A stretch of DNA of 64,000 bases from Spartobacteria bacterium (GCA_021325495.1 JAJPGZ010000013.1:1-64000), one strand, 5' to 3'. Positions 1-8,401 are shown, numbered from the stretch's first letter. Numbers and translations are program-made. The notes: generated by a model not told the origin, from the letters alone.

Positions 1-8
1 CCAAATCT

Positions 9-73
9 CTGTAGCGGACGCTCTCAGAGCGCCGAAAATATTTGAATTCGGCGGTCAGAGACCGCCGCTACAG
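9..73. repeat. CTGTAG-bounded double-hairpin repeat, copy 1
   Basis: The element starts CTGTAGCGG and ends with the complement CCGCTACAG. Between the ends are two small hairpins, a GCGCTCTCAGAGCGC-like one and GGCGGTCAGAGACCGCC, separated by an AT-rich spacer. The same plan recurs at 1853-1919 and 2992-3043. The right-hand CTACAG end supplies, on the minus strand, the last Leu codon and the TAG stop of the HAD hydrolase gene. It resembles a REP/BIME or MITE-type element; no transposase is nearby. Confidence 0.75.
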
Positions 74-727
74 AAGAGGGAGATCGCGCAGCGACTTATT
101 CGGCCGATCCAACTCGAAGATCGACAATCCCGCGGCGCTTGCCGCTTTCCAATCGCGCTCCGGATCGTCGCCAACGTGCAATACTTCGTTAGGGACAAGA
201 TCGACATAGCGCAAGGCGCGCCGGAAAATTTCGGAGTCGGGCTTGTCAGCGCCGAGCTCGCTCGAGACGAAAACGTGCCGGAAATATTTCGACACGCCGA
301 GTCGTTCGAGAATGACGCGCAAACGTCCATCGAAATTCGACACGACCGCGAGTTGGAAGCGCGAATGCAGTTGTTCGAGCACCTCGACCACTTCGGGATA
401 CAACTCCCACACGCCGGCTTCGGCGAAATGCTCGTAGGCGATCTCGAAGAAATTGTCGCGATCGAGTTCGCCTAACGAGGGCGCGGCTTCGTCCAGCACA
501 AGATCGACAAGTGCACGCCACCACTCTTTGTCGTCATCTTCGCGCGGACTGTCGATCGCTTCCCGCGGCGGCGTTCGCTTCCACGCAGAATGAAACGCGC
601 GGTCCAGTTTGTCGGCCTCGAGATTCAATCCGAGTTCGCGGCCGACAAGCGCGTAATGTTCGCCCACGCTTTTCGTGAGATAGATGAGCGTTCCCGCGGC
701 ATCGAAAAAAATCGCTTTGATCTTCAT
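68..727 (-). CDS. HAD-superfamily hydrolase (HDHD3/REG-2-like)
   Basis: This 219-residue protein is a haloacid-dehalogenase-fold phosphatase, predicted cytoplasmic. Motif I is FFDAAGTL near residues 7-14, with the second Asp of the usual DxDxT replaced by Ala, as is common in the REG-2/HDHD3 branch. Motif II is VVSNFD near 130, motif III the Lys of GADKPD near 162, and motif IV GDDPERD near 189. An alpha-helical cap lies between motifs I and II. The substrate cannot be deduced. The TAG stop lies inside the repeat at 9-73, so the C-terminus may have been set by that insertion. The gene is divergent from the siroheme-decarboxylase-like gene, 24 bp away. Confidence 0.88.
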   Translation of the reverse strand: MKIKAIFFDAAGTLIYLTKSVGEHYALVGRELGLNLEADKLDRAFHSAWKRTPPREAIDSPREDDDKEWWRALVDLVLDEAAPSLGELDRDNFFEIAYEHFAEAGVWELYPEVVEVLEQLHSRFQLAVVSNFDGRLRVILERLGVSKYFRHVFVSSELGADKPDSEIFRRALRYVDLVPNEVLHVGDDPERDWKAASAAGLSIFELDRPNKSLRDLPLL

Positions 728-751
728 CAGGCCTTAACGGTTTACGATCAG

Positions 752-1849
752 ATGATTCCGACCGAACACAACGATCCGATCAACGCCAAGATCCTCGCGA
801 TTTCCGAGGACAAAATCGCGGGCTTCGTGCGCGAACCGTTCGCGGAAATCGCGAAGCGCTCGGGCGTAGATGTCGATCTTGTCATGACGCGCATCGCCGC
901 GATGTTGCGCGCCGGAACGGTCCGCCGCGTTCGCCAGACATTGCTCGCGACCAATCTGGCCGAAGGCGCACTCGTCGCCTGGAAAGTCCCCGAGGACAAA
1001 ATCGACGCCGCGTTCGATTGGATGTTCCAGCGCGATCCGTTTTCCGGTCACGTCGTTTTGCGTTCGACCGAGACCGCAAGCGCGGGATCGGATTACAAAT
1101 TGTGGACGACGCTCAAAGTGCCGCGCGGATTTTCGATGGAAGCGCATGGGGAATTGCTGATGAAGAAAACGGGCGCGGAACGTTTTCGACTGATGCCGGC
1201 GAAAGGAATTTTCACGCTGGGCGTCGGTCACGTGCGACGCAAAACGATTTCGCCGGGCGCGATGGCGAATGAGCCCGCGAAGATGATCAAGGTGGAACAT
1301 GTCGATCTTAGCGAAGACGAATGGAAAATTTTGCTCGCGCTCAAACGCGAATTCACGCCGGAAGAGATCTCGGCAAATCCGTGGCAGAAACGCGCGGACG
1401 AAGCCGGCGTATCGTTAGGCGAATTCTACCGCGTGGCCGAAGATTTATCTGCGCGCAAAATCATCGGACGCTTCTCCACTTTTCTCGAGCACGTGAAGCC
1501 ATCGCAAACGGGCGTGCGCGTGACGCGATTCAACGCGCTTTTTCATTGGGCCGTTCCGACCGGGCGCGAGATCGAAGCCGGGGGCGAAGTCGGGCGTCAC
1601 GAAATTTTGACACATTGTTACTGGCGCGAAGCCGGGCCCGAATTCAAAAACGTCAACATCATGGCGGTCGCGCACGGTTCCGACAAAACGCTTTTGCTCG
1701 AACACAAAGCGGCGATAGATCGACATCTTCATTCGGTCGGCATGCCGGTGAACTACACCAACGTTTTCTGGGGCGGCCGCAGCGAGATCAAACCGAGCGA
1801 AATCGTGCCGCAAGTTTATCGCGATTGGTGGCGCGAGATGAATACATGA
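752..1849 (+). CDS. Lrp/AsnC-type two-domain protein, siroheme decarboxylase (AhbA/AhbB, NirDLGH)-like
   Basis: The 365-residue protein contains two similar halves, each with an N-terminal winged helix (for example residues 22-70, FAEIAKRSGVDVDLVMTRIA) and a C-terminal RAM-like domain, ending in a YTNVFWGG-like stretch. This layout matches the fused AhbA-AhbB/NirDL siroheme decarboxylases, which use an AsnC-like fold to remove carboxylates from siroheme rather than to regulate transcription. I chose the ATG at 752 because the reading frame further upstream overlaps the divergent HAD gene and codes for no family sequence. No other heme d1 or alternative heme gene is adjacent, so an AsnC-type regulator remains possible. 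Confidence 0.6.
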   Translation: MIPTEHNDPINAKILAISEDKIAGFVREPFAEIAKRSGVDVDLVMTRIAAMLRAGTVRRVRQTLLATNLAEGALVAWKVPEDKIDAAFDWMFQRDPFSGHVVLRSTETASAGSDYKLWTTLKVPRGFSMEAHGELLMKKTGAERFRLMPAKGIFTLGVGHVRRKTISPGAMANEPAKMIKVEHVDLSEDEWKILLALKREFTPEEISANPWQKRADEAGVSLGEFYRVAEDLSARKIIGRFSTFLEHVKPSQTGVRVTRFNALFHWAVPTGREIEAGGEVGRHEILTHCYWREAGPEFKNVNIMAVAHGSDKTLLLEHKAAIDRHLHSVGMPVNYTNVFWGGRSEIKPSEIVPQVYRDWWREMNT

Positions 1850-1852
1850 ATC

Positions 1853-1919
1853 CTGTGGCGGCAGGCGTCTCGCCTGCACAAAAGTCGAGGTCCACAGCCG
1901 GGGACGGCTGCCTCCACAG
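1853..1919. repeat. CTGTGG-bounded double-hairpin repeat, copy 2
   Basis: This lies between the AsnC-like gene and trpD. It starts CTGTGGCGG and ends CCTCCACAG, with internal hairpins GGCAGGCGTCTCGCCTGC and CAGCCGGGGACGGCTG. The architecture is the same as copies 1 and 3 but the ends carry TGG/CCA instead of TAG/CTA, so it is a diverged member. It begins three bases after the upstream stop codon. Confidence 0.7.
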
Positions 1920-1937
1920 AAAGACAGCGGAACAACC

Positions 1938-2978
1938 GTGAACGCGCTGATCGAAAAACTGCGCGCCGGCACCGATCTCCCGCCTAACGACATTCGTTAT
2001 GCCATTACCATGTTGCTGGCGGACAAGGTCGCCGATGAAACCAAAGCGGAATTCCTAACTGCGCTGCAGGAGAAAGGCGAAAGCGCGGAGGAAATTTACG
2101 GATTCGTTGAAGATTTGATGCAGCGCGCGGTCGATCCCGAGATCGAAACCGCAAATTTGCCCGGGCCGATGATCGACGTTTGCGGCACCGGTGGCGACGG
2201 GCTCGATTTTTTTAATGTCTCGACCACGATCATGTTCATTCTCGCGGCCGGCGGCGCTGTCGTCGTAAAGCATGGCAATCGCAGCGTGACATCTCGTTCG
2301 GGCAGCGCAGACGTGCTGGAGTCGTTAGGCATTCGCATTCAGCTCGAGCCGCATCAGCTTCGGGAAGTGTTGCAACGTCACGGGGTCGGTTTTGTTTTCG
2401 CGAGAAAGTATCATCCGGCCTTTCGCGCGATTGCGCAGATGCGCGAGAAACTCGCGCGCGAAAACAAACGCAGCGTTTTCAGTTTACTCGGCCCGCTCTT
2501 GAATCCGGCGCGGCCGCCGCACCAGCTCATCGGTGTTTACGCGCCCCAATTGACCGGAACGTTCGCGGAAGTTCTGCGCCGGCTCGGTCGCAAGCGCGCG
2601 TGGATCGTGCACGGGCTCGCGGAAGGCACGAACGGCATGGACGACGTTTCTATTTGCGGCGCGACCACGGTGGCGGAGCTGGAAGAAGACAAAATCTCAT
2701 CCGCGATTCTCGACACCCAATGGCTCGGGCTCGAGCGATGCCCGCTCGAAGAACTGCGTGGCGGAACTCCGGACGAGAATGCGGCAACGATTGTTGGAAT
2801 TTTATCTGGCGAAATCAAAGGCGCGAAACGCGAGATGACGATCGCGAATGCGGCGGCGGGATTTGTTGTCGCCGGAATCGTGAGCGAGATGCGGCACGGA
2901 ATCGAATTCGCGCGGGAACAGATCGACAGCGGGCGCGCGCTGGAAAAGCTTCAGGCGCTGCAAAATTTCTCCGGGTAG
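1938..2978 (+). CDS. trpD: Anthranilate phosphoribosyltransferase
   Basis: TrpD transfers the phosphoribosyl group of PRPP to anthranilate in the second step of tryptophan synthesis. The 346-residue length is normal. The glycine-rich PRPP loop DVCGTGGDGLDFFNVST is near residues 80-96, followed by VKHGNRSVTSRSGSADVLE, the anthranilate-binding segment. LLGPLLNPARP near 185 and EGTNGMDD near 229 are also family hallmarks. The start is GTG at 1938 with no strong Shine-Dalgarno sequence. No other trp gene is adjacent; the neighbours are a repeat on each side. Confidence 0.97.
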   Translation: MNALIEKLRAGTDLPPNDIRYAITMLLADKVADETKAEFLTALQEKGESAEEIYGFVEDLMQRAVDPEIETANLPGPMIDVCGTGGDGLDFFNVSTTIMFILAAGGAVVVKHGNRSVTSRSGSADVLESLGIRIQLEPHQLREVLQRHGVGFVFARKYHPAFRAIAQMREKLARENKRSVFSLLGPLLNPARPPHQLIGVYAPQLTGTFAEVLRRLGRKRAWIVHGLAEGTNGMDDVSICGATTVAELEEDKISSAILDTQWLGLERCPLEELRGGTPDENAATIVGILSGEIKGAKREMTIANAAAGFVVAGIVSEMRHGIEFAREQIDSGRALEKLQALQNFSG

Positions 2979-2991
2979 CTGCGGTCGAACC

Positions 2992-3043
2992 CTGTAGGGG
3001 AAGCCGTTGGCTTCCCATGGGACGCTAACAGCGTCCCCTACAG
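2992..3043. repeat. CTGTAG-bounded double-hairpin repeat, copy 3
   Basis: Located between the convergent genes trpD and birA. It starts CTGTAGGGG and ends CCCCTACAG, enclosing two near-perfect hairpins, GGGAAGCCGTTGGCTTCCC and GGGACGCTAACAGCGTCCC. As in copy 1, the CTACAG end provides the CTG-TAG codons (Leu, stop) of the minus-strand gene, here birA. It could also serve as a bidirectional terminator. Confidence 0.75.
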
Positions 3044-3628
3044 CACAGAAAATTTCTCGACGTAACTGCGATCGAGATTCTGCAGAAGCTTTCTCGCGAG
3101 TAGATGTCGATCTTGCCGAACGCGGCGGATCATCGCGAGCGACGTCGCGCGCTCGCGCAGCGCCTCGGGGAAATCTTCCGCGACATGATTCACATTCACG
3201 CCGATGCCCACGACCGCGACGTGTGGAGCACCGGCCTGCGCGCGCATTTCCACGAGCACGCCTGCGACTTTGTGTTCGCCGATGTAAACGTCGTTAGGCA
3301 ATTTCACCGTCGCATCACCGATGGTTTCGGCGATGACGCCCGCAGCCCATTCGCTCAAGCGCGGTGATTCGGCGATGTCGATCTTCGGCCGCAATAAAAT
3401 TGAAAACCAAAGACCTTTCTGCGCGGCCGCTTCCCATTTATTGCCGTGTTGACCGCGCGCGGCCGTTTGATGCTCCGCGAAAACGCAAAGACCTTCCGGC
3501 CAATCGCCCCCGGCCATTTGCGCGACGACGTCGTTAGTCGAGCCCGTTTCTTCGAGCACGATGACTGCACGGCCGATGACGAGTCCGCCGCGCAACTTTT
3601 CGGCGCGAAGTCGATCACGTGCCCACAT
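3038..3628 (-). CDS. birA: Biotin--[acetyl-CoA-carboxylase] ligase, short form
   Basis: This enzyme activates biotin with ATP and attaches it to the carrier protein of acetyl-CoA carboxylase. The 196 residues contain the catalytic domain only: ETGSTNDVV near 28, the biotinyl-AMP loop ARGQHGNKW near 59, KLPNDVYIGEHKVAGVLVE near 110, and VVGIGVNVN near 141. It lacks the N-terminal DNA-binding domain of E. coli BirA and most of the C-terminal SH3-like domain, so it is a class I-like ligase with no repressor role. Its start overlaps the end of nadC by 14 bp, suggesting translational coupling. The stop codon comes from repeat copy 3. Confidence 0.9.
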   Translation of the reverse strand: MWARDRLRAEKLRGGLVIGRAVIVLEETGSTNDVVAQMAGGDWPEGLCVFAEHQTAARGQHGNKWEAAAQKGLWFSILLRPKIDIAESPRLSEWAAGVIAETIGDATVKLPNDVYIGEHKVAGVLVEMRAQAGAPHVAVVGIGVNVNHVAEDFPEALRERATSLAMIRRVRQDRHLLARKLLQNLDRSYVEKFSVL

Positions 3629-4466
3629 GCGTTATCTCGAGCGAGAAATCGATCGCGCGCGCCGAATGGGTGAGCGCGCCGATGGAAATGAAATCGACGC
3701 CGGTCGCGGCGATGACGCGGATGTTTTTCAAATTCACGCCGCCGCTGGCTTCGAGTTTTACATTTTTATCTTTCGCGAGCGCGACGGCTTCGCGCAGTTG
3801 CGCCGGGCGCATGTTGTCGAGCAGGATAAGATCGACATCTGCATTTGAGAGGATCGCGCGCACCTGGCGCAAATTGTCCGCTTCGATCTCGATCTTTATC
3901 TCCGGCCGCTCCGCGCGAATCCTGCGAACAATTTCCCCTAACGAATGAAACCCGCGACCGCAAGCGAGATGATTGTCTTTCACTAGCACCATGTCGAACA
4001 GCCCGAAGCGATGATTACCGCCGCCGCCGGCCGCGACAGCCGCTTTTTCAAGCGTGCGCAATCCCGGCGTAGTTTTGCGCGTGTCGAGGATGGTGACGCT
4101 CGGGTTGGCCGCAGCATCGACGAATTGTTTTGTGAGGGTGGCGACGCCGGAAAGGCGCTGCAGAAAATTAAGCGCCACGCGCTCGCCGGTGAGGATGCTG
4201 GAGGCGCGTCCCCGAATTTCCATCACGGAATCGTTAGGCGAAACCTCCGAGCCATCCGCGCGCAACATGTCGATCTTGAGTTGAGGATCGAGGCGTCGAA
4301 AAACTTCTGCGGCTGTCGCCGTGCCGGCGACGATCGCTTTTTCCTGCGCAACAATCCGCGCCGTCGCTTCGAGATTTTCGGCGACGAAATTCGCGGTCGT
4401 GACATCGCCGCTGCCGACGTCTTCGCGCAGCGCAATGTCGATCGGATCCAAATCAGCCCCGTTCAT
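3615..4466 (-). CDS. nadC: Nicotinate-nucleotide pyrophosphorylase (quinolinate phosphoribosyltransferase)
   Basis: NadC converts quinolinate and PRPP to nicotinate mononucleotide in NAD synthesis. The 283-residue protein begins MNGADLDPIDIALREDVGSGDVTT and carries ERVALNFLQRLSGVAT near 90, the DTRKTTPGLR substrate loop near 118, GGGGNHRFGLFDMVLVKDNH near 138, and EASGGVNLKNI near 234, all diagnostic. The ATG at 4466 was preferred over longer in-frame starts because family homology begins there. It overlaps guaD upstream by 14 bp and birA downstream by 14 bp, giving a tightly packed guaD-nadC-birA operon. Neither nadA nor nadB is in the window. Confidence 0.96.
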   Translation of the reverse strand: MNGADLDPIDIALREDVGSGDVTTANFVAENLEATARIVAQEKAIVAGTATAAEVFRRLDPQLKIDMLRADGSEVSPNDSVMEIRGRASSILTGERVALNFLQRLSGVATLTKQFVDAAANPSVTILDTRKTTPGLRTLEKAAVAAGGGGNHRFGLFDMVLVKDNHLACGRGFHSLGEIVRRIRAERPEIKIEIEADNLRQVRAILSNADVDLILLDNMRPAQLREAVALAKDKNVKLEASGGVNLKNIRVIAATGVDFISIGALTHSARAIDFSLEITHVGT

Positions 4467-5772
4467 ACACTCGTTGGCCGCGCACGTAGGTTTGCACGGT
4501 CGCATGCGGACCGCCGCGATAAACGCAAAGCGCAACCACATCGTCGGGCGACAAGTCGTCCAGTGATTGTCGATCTTTCGAATACGGCGCGATCGACGCA
4601 AGATCGACAATCACCAGGTCAGCCTCTTTGCCGGGATCGAGGCTGCCGATCTTGTCGGCTTTACCCAGCGCCTTTGCCCCGCCTTGCGTGGCCAGATGCA
4701 GCGCCTCGTTAGGCCGCAACGGTCGCAGATTCGGTTCGTAATTTGCGCGTGCTTTTTGCACATCGATCGCGGCGCGCATGACCTGCCACATGTTCAATTC
4801 CGGCCCGGCCGCGACGTCGGAGCCGAGCCCGATGTTGATTCCCGCCTTCATCAGCTGGTCGAGCTTCATCAATCCGCTCCCGAGAAAAAAATTCGAAGTC
4901 GGACAATGCGCGATGTTCGATTGTGCGGCGGCGATGGCGGCGATCTCGCGCGAGTTCAAATGAATGCAATGACCGAGCACCGTCTTCGGCGTGAGCAATC
5001 CACACTTCTCATAGACATGGGTGTAATCGCGCGCGCCCATGAAAAGATGATGCACCTTCTCGATCTCCTCCTTGTTCTCGGCGAGATGCGTTTGCAGATA
5101 AGCGTTGAATCGCGTCGCCATTTCCGCCGCCCCGCGCATGAGTTTTTCGGAACAAGTAACGGCGAATCGCGGACTGAACGCATATTCCAAGCGACCGTCT
5201 TCGGCGCCGTGCCATTTGCGGCAAAGCCGTTCGCTTTCGAGCAACGAAACGGAGACCACTTTCCGCGGCTGTAATGTTCCGTACGATCCGACGTCCATCA
5301 TCACCTTGCCGAGGATCACGCGCAGACCGCTCGCCTTCGCCGCTTCGAAACCTACATCGCAACTGTCCTCGTAAATGGCCGAGTAAACCATCGCCGTTGT
5401 TGTGCCGTGACGCGCAAGCTCGTGGAAAAATTGCGGCGCTTGTTCACGCGCTTTCGGACCGGTGAAGTCGCGTTCGACCGGAAAAATATTTTCGCGCAAC
5501 CACGGCAGTAATTCGCTTTCGCCGCGCGCGACGGCCGGATATTGCGGCAAGTGCGTATGGCAATCGATCAGGCCGGGGAAAATTGCGGCCGCGCCGTGAT
5601 CGATCCATTCCAATCCGCGCGCGCGTTCCGATCGGCGGAGATCGTCGAAATCGCCGACTTCGACGATGCGGCTGTTTTCGATAATGAGCGCGCCGCGGCG
5701 TTTACTGCGCAACGCGCCAAAGGCGGGCGCGTCGATCAGAAAGCCGCGAAGGCCGAGTAGCTGGCGTTCCAT
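4453..5772 (-). CDS. guaD: Guanine deaminase
   Basis: An amidohydrolase-superfamily enzyme that hydrolyses guanine to xanthine and ammonia. The 439-residue protein has the metal-binding strand PGLIDCHTHLPQYP near residues 66-79, TFRFAVTCS-type sequence near 205, HLAEN near 232, GHCIHLN near 266, and GLGSDVAAGPELNM near 316 with the final metal Asp. The C-terminal beta domain (GKEADLVIVDL) closes the composite sandwich. Two motif A copies inside the gene (4565-4577 and 4600-4612) form a perfect 13-bp inverted repeat. It is the first gene of the guaD-nadC-birA group. Confidence 0.93.
   Translation of the reverse strand: MERQLLGLRGFLIDAPAFGALRSKRRGALIIENSRIVEVGDFDDLRRSERARGLEWIDHGAAAIFPGLIDCHTHLPQYPAVARGESELLPWLRENIFPVERDFTGPKAREQAPQFFHELARHGTTTAMVYSAIYEDSCDVGFEAAKASGLRVILGKVMMDVGSYGTLQPRKVVSVSLLESERLCRKWHGAEDGRLEYAFSPRFAVTCSEKLMRGAAEMATRFNAYLQTHLAENKEEIEKVHHLFMGARDYTHVYEKCGLLTPKTVLGHCIHLNSREIAAIAAAQSNIAHCPTSNFFLGSGLMKLDQLMKAGINIGLGSDVAAGPELNMWQVMRAAIDVQKARANYEPNLRPLRPNEALHLATQGGAKALGKADKIGSLDPGKEADLVIVDLASIAPYSKDRQSLDDLSPDDVVALCVYRGGPHATVQTYVRGQRVYERG
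4565..4612. repeat. Inverted pair of motif A inside guaD
   Basis: GATTGTCGATCTT at 4565-4577 and AAGATCGACAATC at 4600-4612 are exact complements separated by 22 bp. In the guaD protein they encode VIVDLAS and SKDRQSL. The pair could form a hairpin, but it lies well inside the coding sequence. Confidence 0.8.
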
Positions 5773-5809
5773 CTGGCGTCTATGAAATCACGGCCAGCGG
5801 CTTTAGGAC

Positions 5810-5880
5810 AAAAAAAAGATTCGGGCAGCGCACGCCAAGGAGAAACAACAAATACTGAAAAACGTGCAACTACCCGAATC
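5810..5880 (-). terminator. Large hairpin followed by eight T; intrinsic terminator or small-RNA 3' end
   Basis: On the minus strand GATTCGGG (5880-5873) pairs with CCCGAATC (5825-5818), an inner CACG/CGTG stem is also present, and the outer stem is followed directly by eight T (5817-5810). The loop holds about 28 nt including TTTCTCCTT, a pyrimidine-rich anti-Shine-Dalgarno-like segment. It sits in the 196-bp gap between the exonuclease gene and guaD, both on the minus strand, so it may end the exonuclease transcript or be the 3' end of a small RNA. I do not recognise an Rfam family. Confidence 0.55.
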
Positions 5881-5968
5881 GCCTTAACCTGTTTAATTGG
5901 ACAGTAGGCTCCGGCGGCCGTTCGAATTTTTTCCGCAAAATTTCAGGAAATTTCGATGTCGATCTAAC

Positions 5969-6883
5969 CTACAGGGCCAGCTCGGATTGCGCCCCGGTTT
6001 GGACCTTCGCCGCCTCGTCGCGGATCTCCTGCAAAAGAGACTTAAACTCGCACTTCTCGACGGCGGCGATGAGCGCGGGATAATCGGGTTGGATGCGTAA
6101 ATCGTCGATCGGCGTCGGCAATTTGATGTCGCAATCGAGCGCGACCATTTTGCGGTTTTGCAGGATTTGCTCGCGAGCCGCCCTCAGCTTTTCGCGCGTC
6201 TTCTCCGACTTCACCATGTCGATCTTAGCGAGAAGCGAGTCGAGCCCGCCGAATTCGGTGATTAATTTCGCCGCCGCTTTTCGCCCGATCCCCGCGCCCG
6301 GAATGTTATCGACCGAGTCGCCCGCGATCGCGAGCACGTCACCGATTAATCGCGGTGCCACATCCCATTTCGCGATGACCTGGTCTTCCCCGAGCAACGC
6401 AAATCCGTCTTTCGGCGACGCGAGATCAGTTTTGTTCGTGCTGTAAACTTTCACGCACGGCCCAACGAGCTGGAACAAGTCCTTGTCGTTAGTCGCGAGC
6501 ACCACTTCCATTCCTTTGCGCTTGCACGCCGCCATCGCGTAACAGCCCATCAAGTCATCGGCCTCGGTGTTCGGCAGCGAAATATTCGTGAAGCCGATCA
6601 ACGGTGTGAGTTTTCGGATGTAATCGAGCTGCGGCACCATCGGCAGCGGCATTTCCTTGCGCGTCTCCTTGTAGTTCGGCTGAAGTTTCATCCGGTGTTC
6701 CGGCATGCCTTCGTCCCAAAACACCGCGCCGAGATCCGGCTGCAGATGTTTGATCATCAACCGAAGCGTCTTCGTGAAACCGAAGATCGCGTTCGTCGGT
6801 TCGCCTTTGGAATTCGACAGATTCGGGATGGCGAAAAACGACCGGTAAACATAGTAATGGCCGTCGACCAGAAGAAGCTTCAT
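5969..6883 (-). CDS. Stand-alone 5'-3' exonuclease / flap endonuclease (PolA N-domain-like)
   Basis: This 304-residue protein matches the 5' nuclease domain of DNA polymerase I without any polymerase part. Metal-binding acidic residues are visible in LLLVDGHYYVYRSFF (residues 3-17), VFWDEG near 59, EADDLMGCYA near 107, ATNDKDLFQ near 130 and GDSVDNIPGAGIGRKAA near 188, the last being the helix-three-turn-helix. Such proteins remove RNA primers or 5' flaps. It is divergent from the GYF-domain gene with 43 bp between starts. The stop codon is followed at once by a motif A copy. Confidence 0.9.
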   Translation of the reverse strand: MKLLLVDGHYYVYRSFFAIPNLSNSKGEPTNAIFGFTKTLRLMIKHLQPDLGAVFWDEGMPEHRMKLQPNYKETRKEMPLPMVPQLDYIRKLTPLIGFTNISLPNTEADDLMGCYAMAACKRKGMEVVLATNDKDLFQLVGPCVKVYSTNKTDLASPKDGFALLGEDQVIAKWDVAPRLIGDVLAIAGDSVDNIPGAGIGRKAAAKLITEFGGLDSLLAKIDMVKSEKTREKLRAAREQILQNRKMVALDCDIKLPTPIDDLRIQPDYPALIAAVEKCEFKSLLQEIRDEAAKVQTGAQSELAL

Positions 6884-6926
6884 GCGCGTGCTGGATTCTG
6901 GATGCGCGATGCGAGATGATCAAGGC

Positions 6927-8030
6927 ATGGCCGAGCAATGGTTCGTTCGCGTGGAAGGCAAGGAATACGGCCCGGCCGATCTCGCCACGCTGCGCGAATG
7001 GAAAGACGAAGGCCGCGTTCTGCCGACGAACGACGCGCGAAAGGCAGATGTCGATCTTTGGACAACGGCCGCGAAGATTCCGGACTTGTTCGAAACGGTC
7101 GCGCCGCCGCCGGTGCAGGATGAACACCGTCAACCGGTCCCAGAGGAACATCGTGAACCGCCGCGGCCGCCGAGTTCGTTAGGCCGAGTTCTGGGACAAA
7201 CGCTGCGAATTTATTTTCGCGGCTTCTTCCAATATCTCTGCCTCACCTTGCTCATCGTCGCGCCGTCGCTCTGCGCACAATTCGCCGAGCCCATCATCAA
7301 CGCCGCGCCACATATCGATGTCGATCTTCGGCAGCTCGTGAGTTGGGCCTTCGCATTTTGCATGACTGTGCTCGCGCTTGTGCTCTGGCCAATTTACGTC
7401 GCTGGAATTCAAATTCTCACCGCCCAACTCAGCGGCGGCGATCGCATCAGTTTCCTCAAAGTGCTCAATGCCGCCGCGAGCTATTGGCCGCGTGTCGCGT
7501 TTCTGAGCATTTACGTCGCGTTTTGTTTCGCCTTTTGGACGATCCTGCCGGTCGGAATTATTTTCTCGCTCATCGCTGGCGCACCGACCGTTTGGTCCAT
7601 CTTCGGCGCGCTGCTCATTCTCGCCTTTCAAATGTGGATGGTGAGCCACCTCTTCGTGAACTTCATGTTCTGGCAACAATTCGCCGTGCTCGAGGATTGC
7701 AATATCACCGAGTCGTTAGTCCGCAGTCGCACGCTCGCGCGCAGCCGTCGGGATCTGCCATGGTATCGCCGGCCGGTCTGGCGCGGCGCCGTCATTGCTT
7801 CGCTCTGGTTTGGGATTGTCTTCGCGCTCAACTGGCCGGCGTTGCAATCGTATTTTCAAACGATCGCGACCACGCCCGATCCGCAGGCGTTAATGGAAAA
7901 GATGCGCGCCATGTCGCAGGCGCCGCCGGTTGCAGGGGCGTTTTGGATCGGGATTGCCCAGGCCGTCTTGCGTCCGCTGCTCGGGATCGGCTTCGTGCTA
8001 TTGTATCTCGATCACAAGATCGACAATTAA
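6927..8030 (+). CDS. GYF_2-domain integral membrane protein
   Basis: The N-terminal 45 residues (WFVRVEGKEYGPADLATLREW) form a GYF_2/DUF4339 domain, a small fold thought to bind proline-rich or membrane-protein partners. A proline-rich linker (residues about 70-95) follows, then about six hydrophobic segments between residue 105 and the C-terminus. The membrane part resembles DUF-type YIP1/glycerophosphoryl-diester permease-like proteins only in general form. I chose the ATG at 6927, where the domain begins. The protein ends HKIDN, written by motif A. Function unknown. Confidence 0.75.
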   Translation: MAEQWFVRVEGKEYGPADLATLREWKDEGRVLPTNDARKADVDLWTTAAKIPDLFETVAPPPVQDEHRQPVPEEHREPPRPPSSLGRVLGQTLRIYFRGFFQYLCLTLLIVAPSLCAQFAEPIINAAPHIDVDLRQLVSWAFAFCMTVLALVLWPIYVAGIQILTAQLSGGDRISFLKVLNAAASYWPRVAFLSIYVAFCFAFWTILPVGIIFSLIAGAPTVWSIFGALLILAFQMWMVSHLFVNFMFWQQFAVLEDCNITESLVRSRTLARSRRDLPWYRRPVWRGAVIASLWFGIVFALNWPALQSYFQTIATTPDPQALMEKMRAMSQAPPVAGAFWIGIAQAVLRPLLGIGFVLLYLDHKIDN

Positions 8031-8032
8031 CT

Positions 8033-8401
8033 TTGGAAACAACTGCTGCGCCTAACTACAAGATCGGCAACGAGCGTCTGGTGAAAGTGACCGAGCCGGC
8101 CGCGCGCCGTCTCTCCTCTTTGCTCGAGAAACAGGGCCGGCCGCAAGGCGCACTGCGCGTCGCCGTCATCGGTGGTGGCTGTTCCGGGTTGCAATACAAA
8201 ATGGATTTGGTCGATGGCCCGGCCAATCGCGACATCATGGTCCCGACTGCGGGCGTGCGCGTAGTTGTCGATCCAAAAAGCGCGCTCTTCGTTAGCGGCT
8301 CGGTTCTTGATTACAGCGACGATCTGCAAAAGGGCGGGTTCAAAGTCACGAACCCTAATGCGGTCGCGCATTGTTCCTGCGGCGAAAGCTTCGCTGCATG
8401 A
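8033..8401 (+). CDS. A-type iron-sulfur carrier (IscA/ErpA family)
   Basis: The 122-residue product is a HesB/IscA-like protein that passes Fe-S clusters to apoproteins. The conserved cysteines are present: GGCSGLQY near residue 49 and CSCGESF at the C-terminus. The start is uncertain. TTG at 8033 gives METTAAPNYKIGNERLVKVTE, while GTG at 8081 would start at VKVTEPAARRL, close to the usual family start. It follows the GYF gene by two bases and overlaps hscB by ATGA. Confidence 0.88.
   Translation: METTAAPNYKIGNERLVKVTEPAARRLSSLLEKQGRPQGALRVAVIGGGCSGLQYKMDLVDGPANRDIMVPTAGVRVVVDPKSALFVSGSVLDYSDDLQKGGFKVTNPNAVAHCSCGESFAA

Noticed and set aside
5773-5968. Purine riboswitch before guaD
   Set aside because: No purine-aptamer core (the three-way junction with conserved loop-loop sequence) was seen; the hairpin with T8 fits a terminator better.
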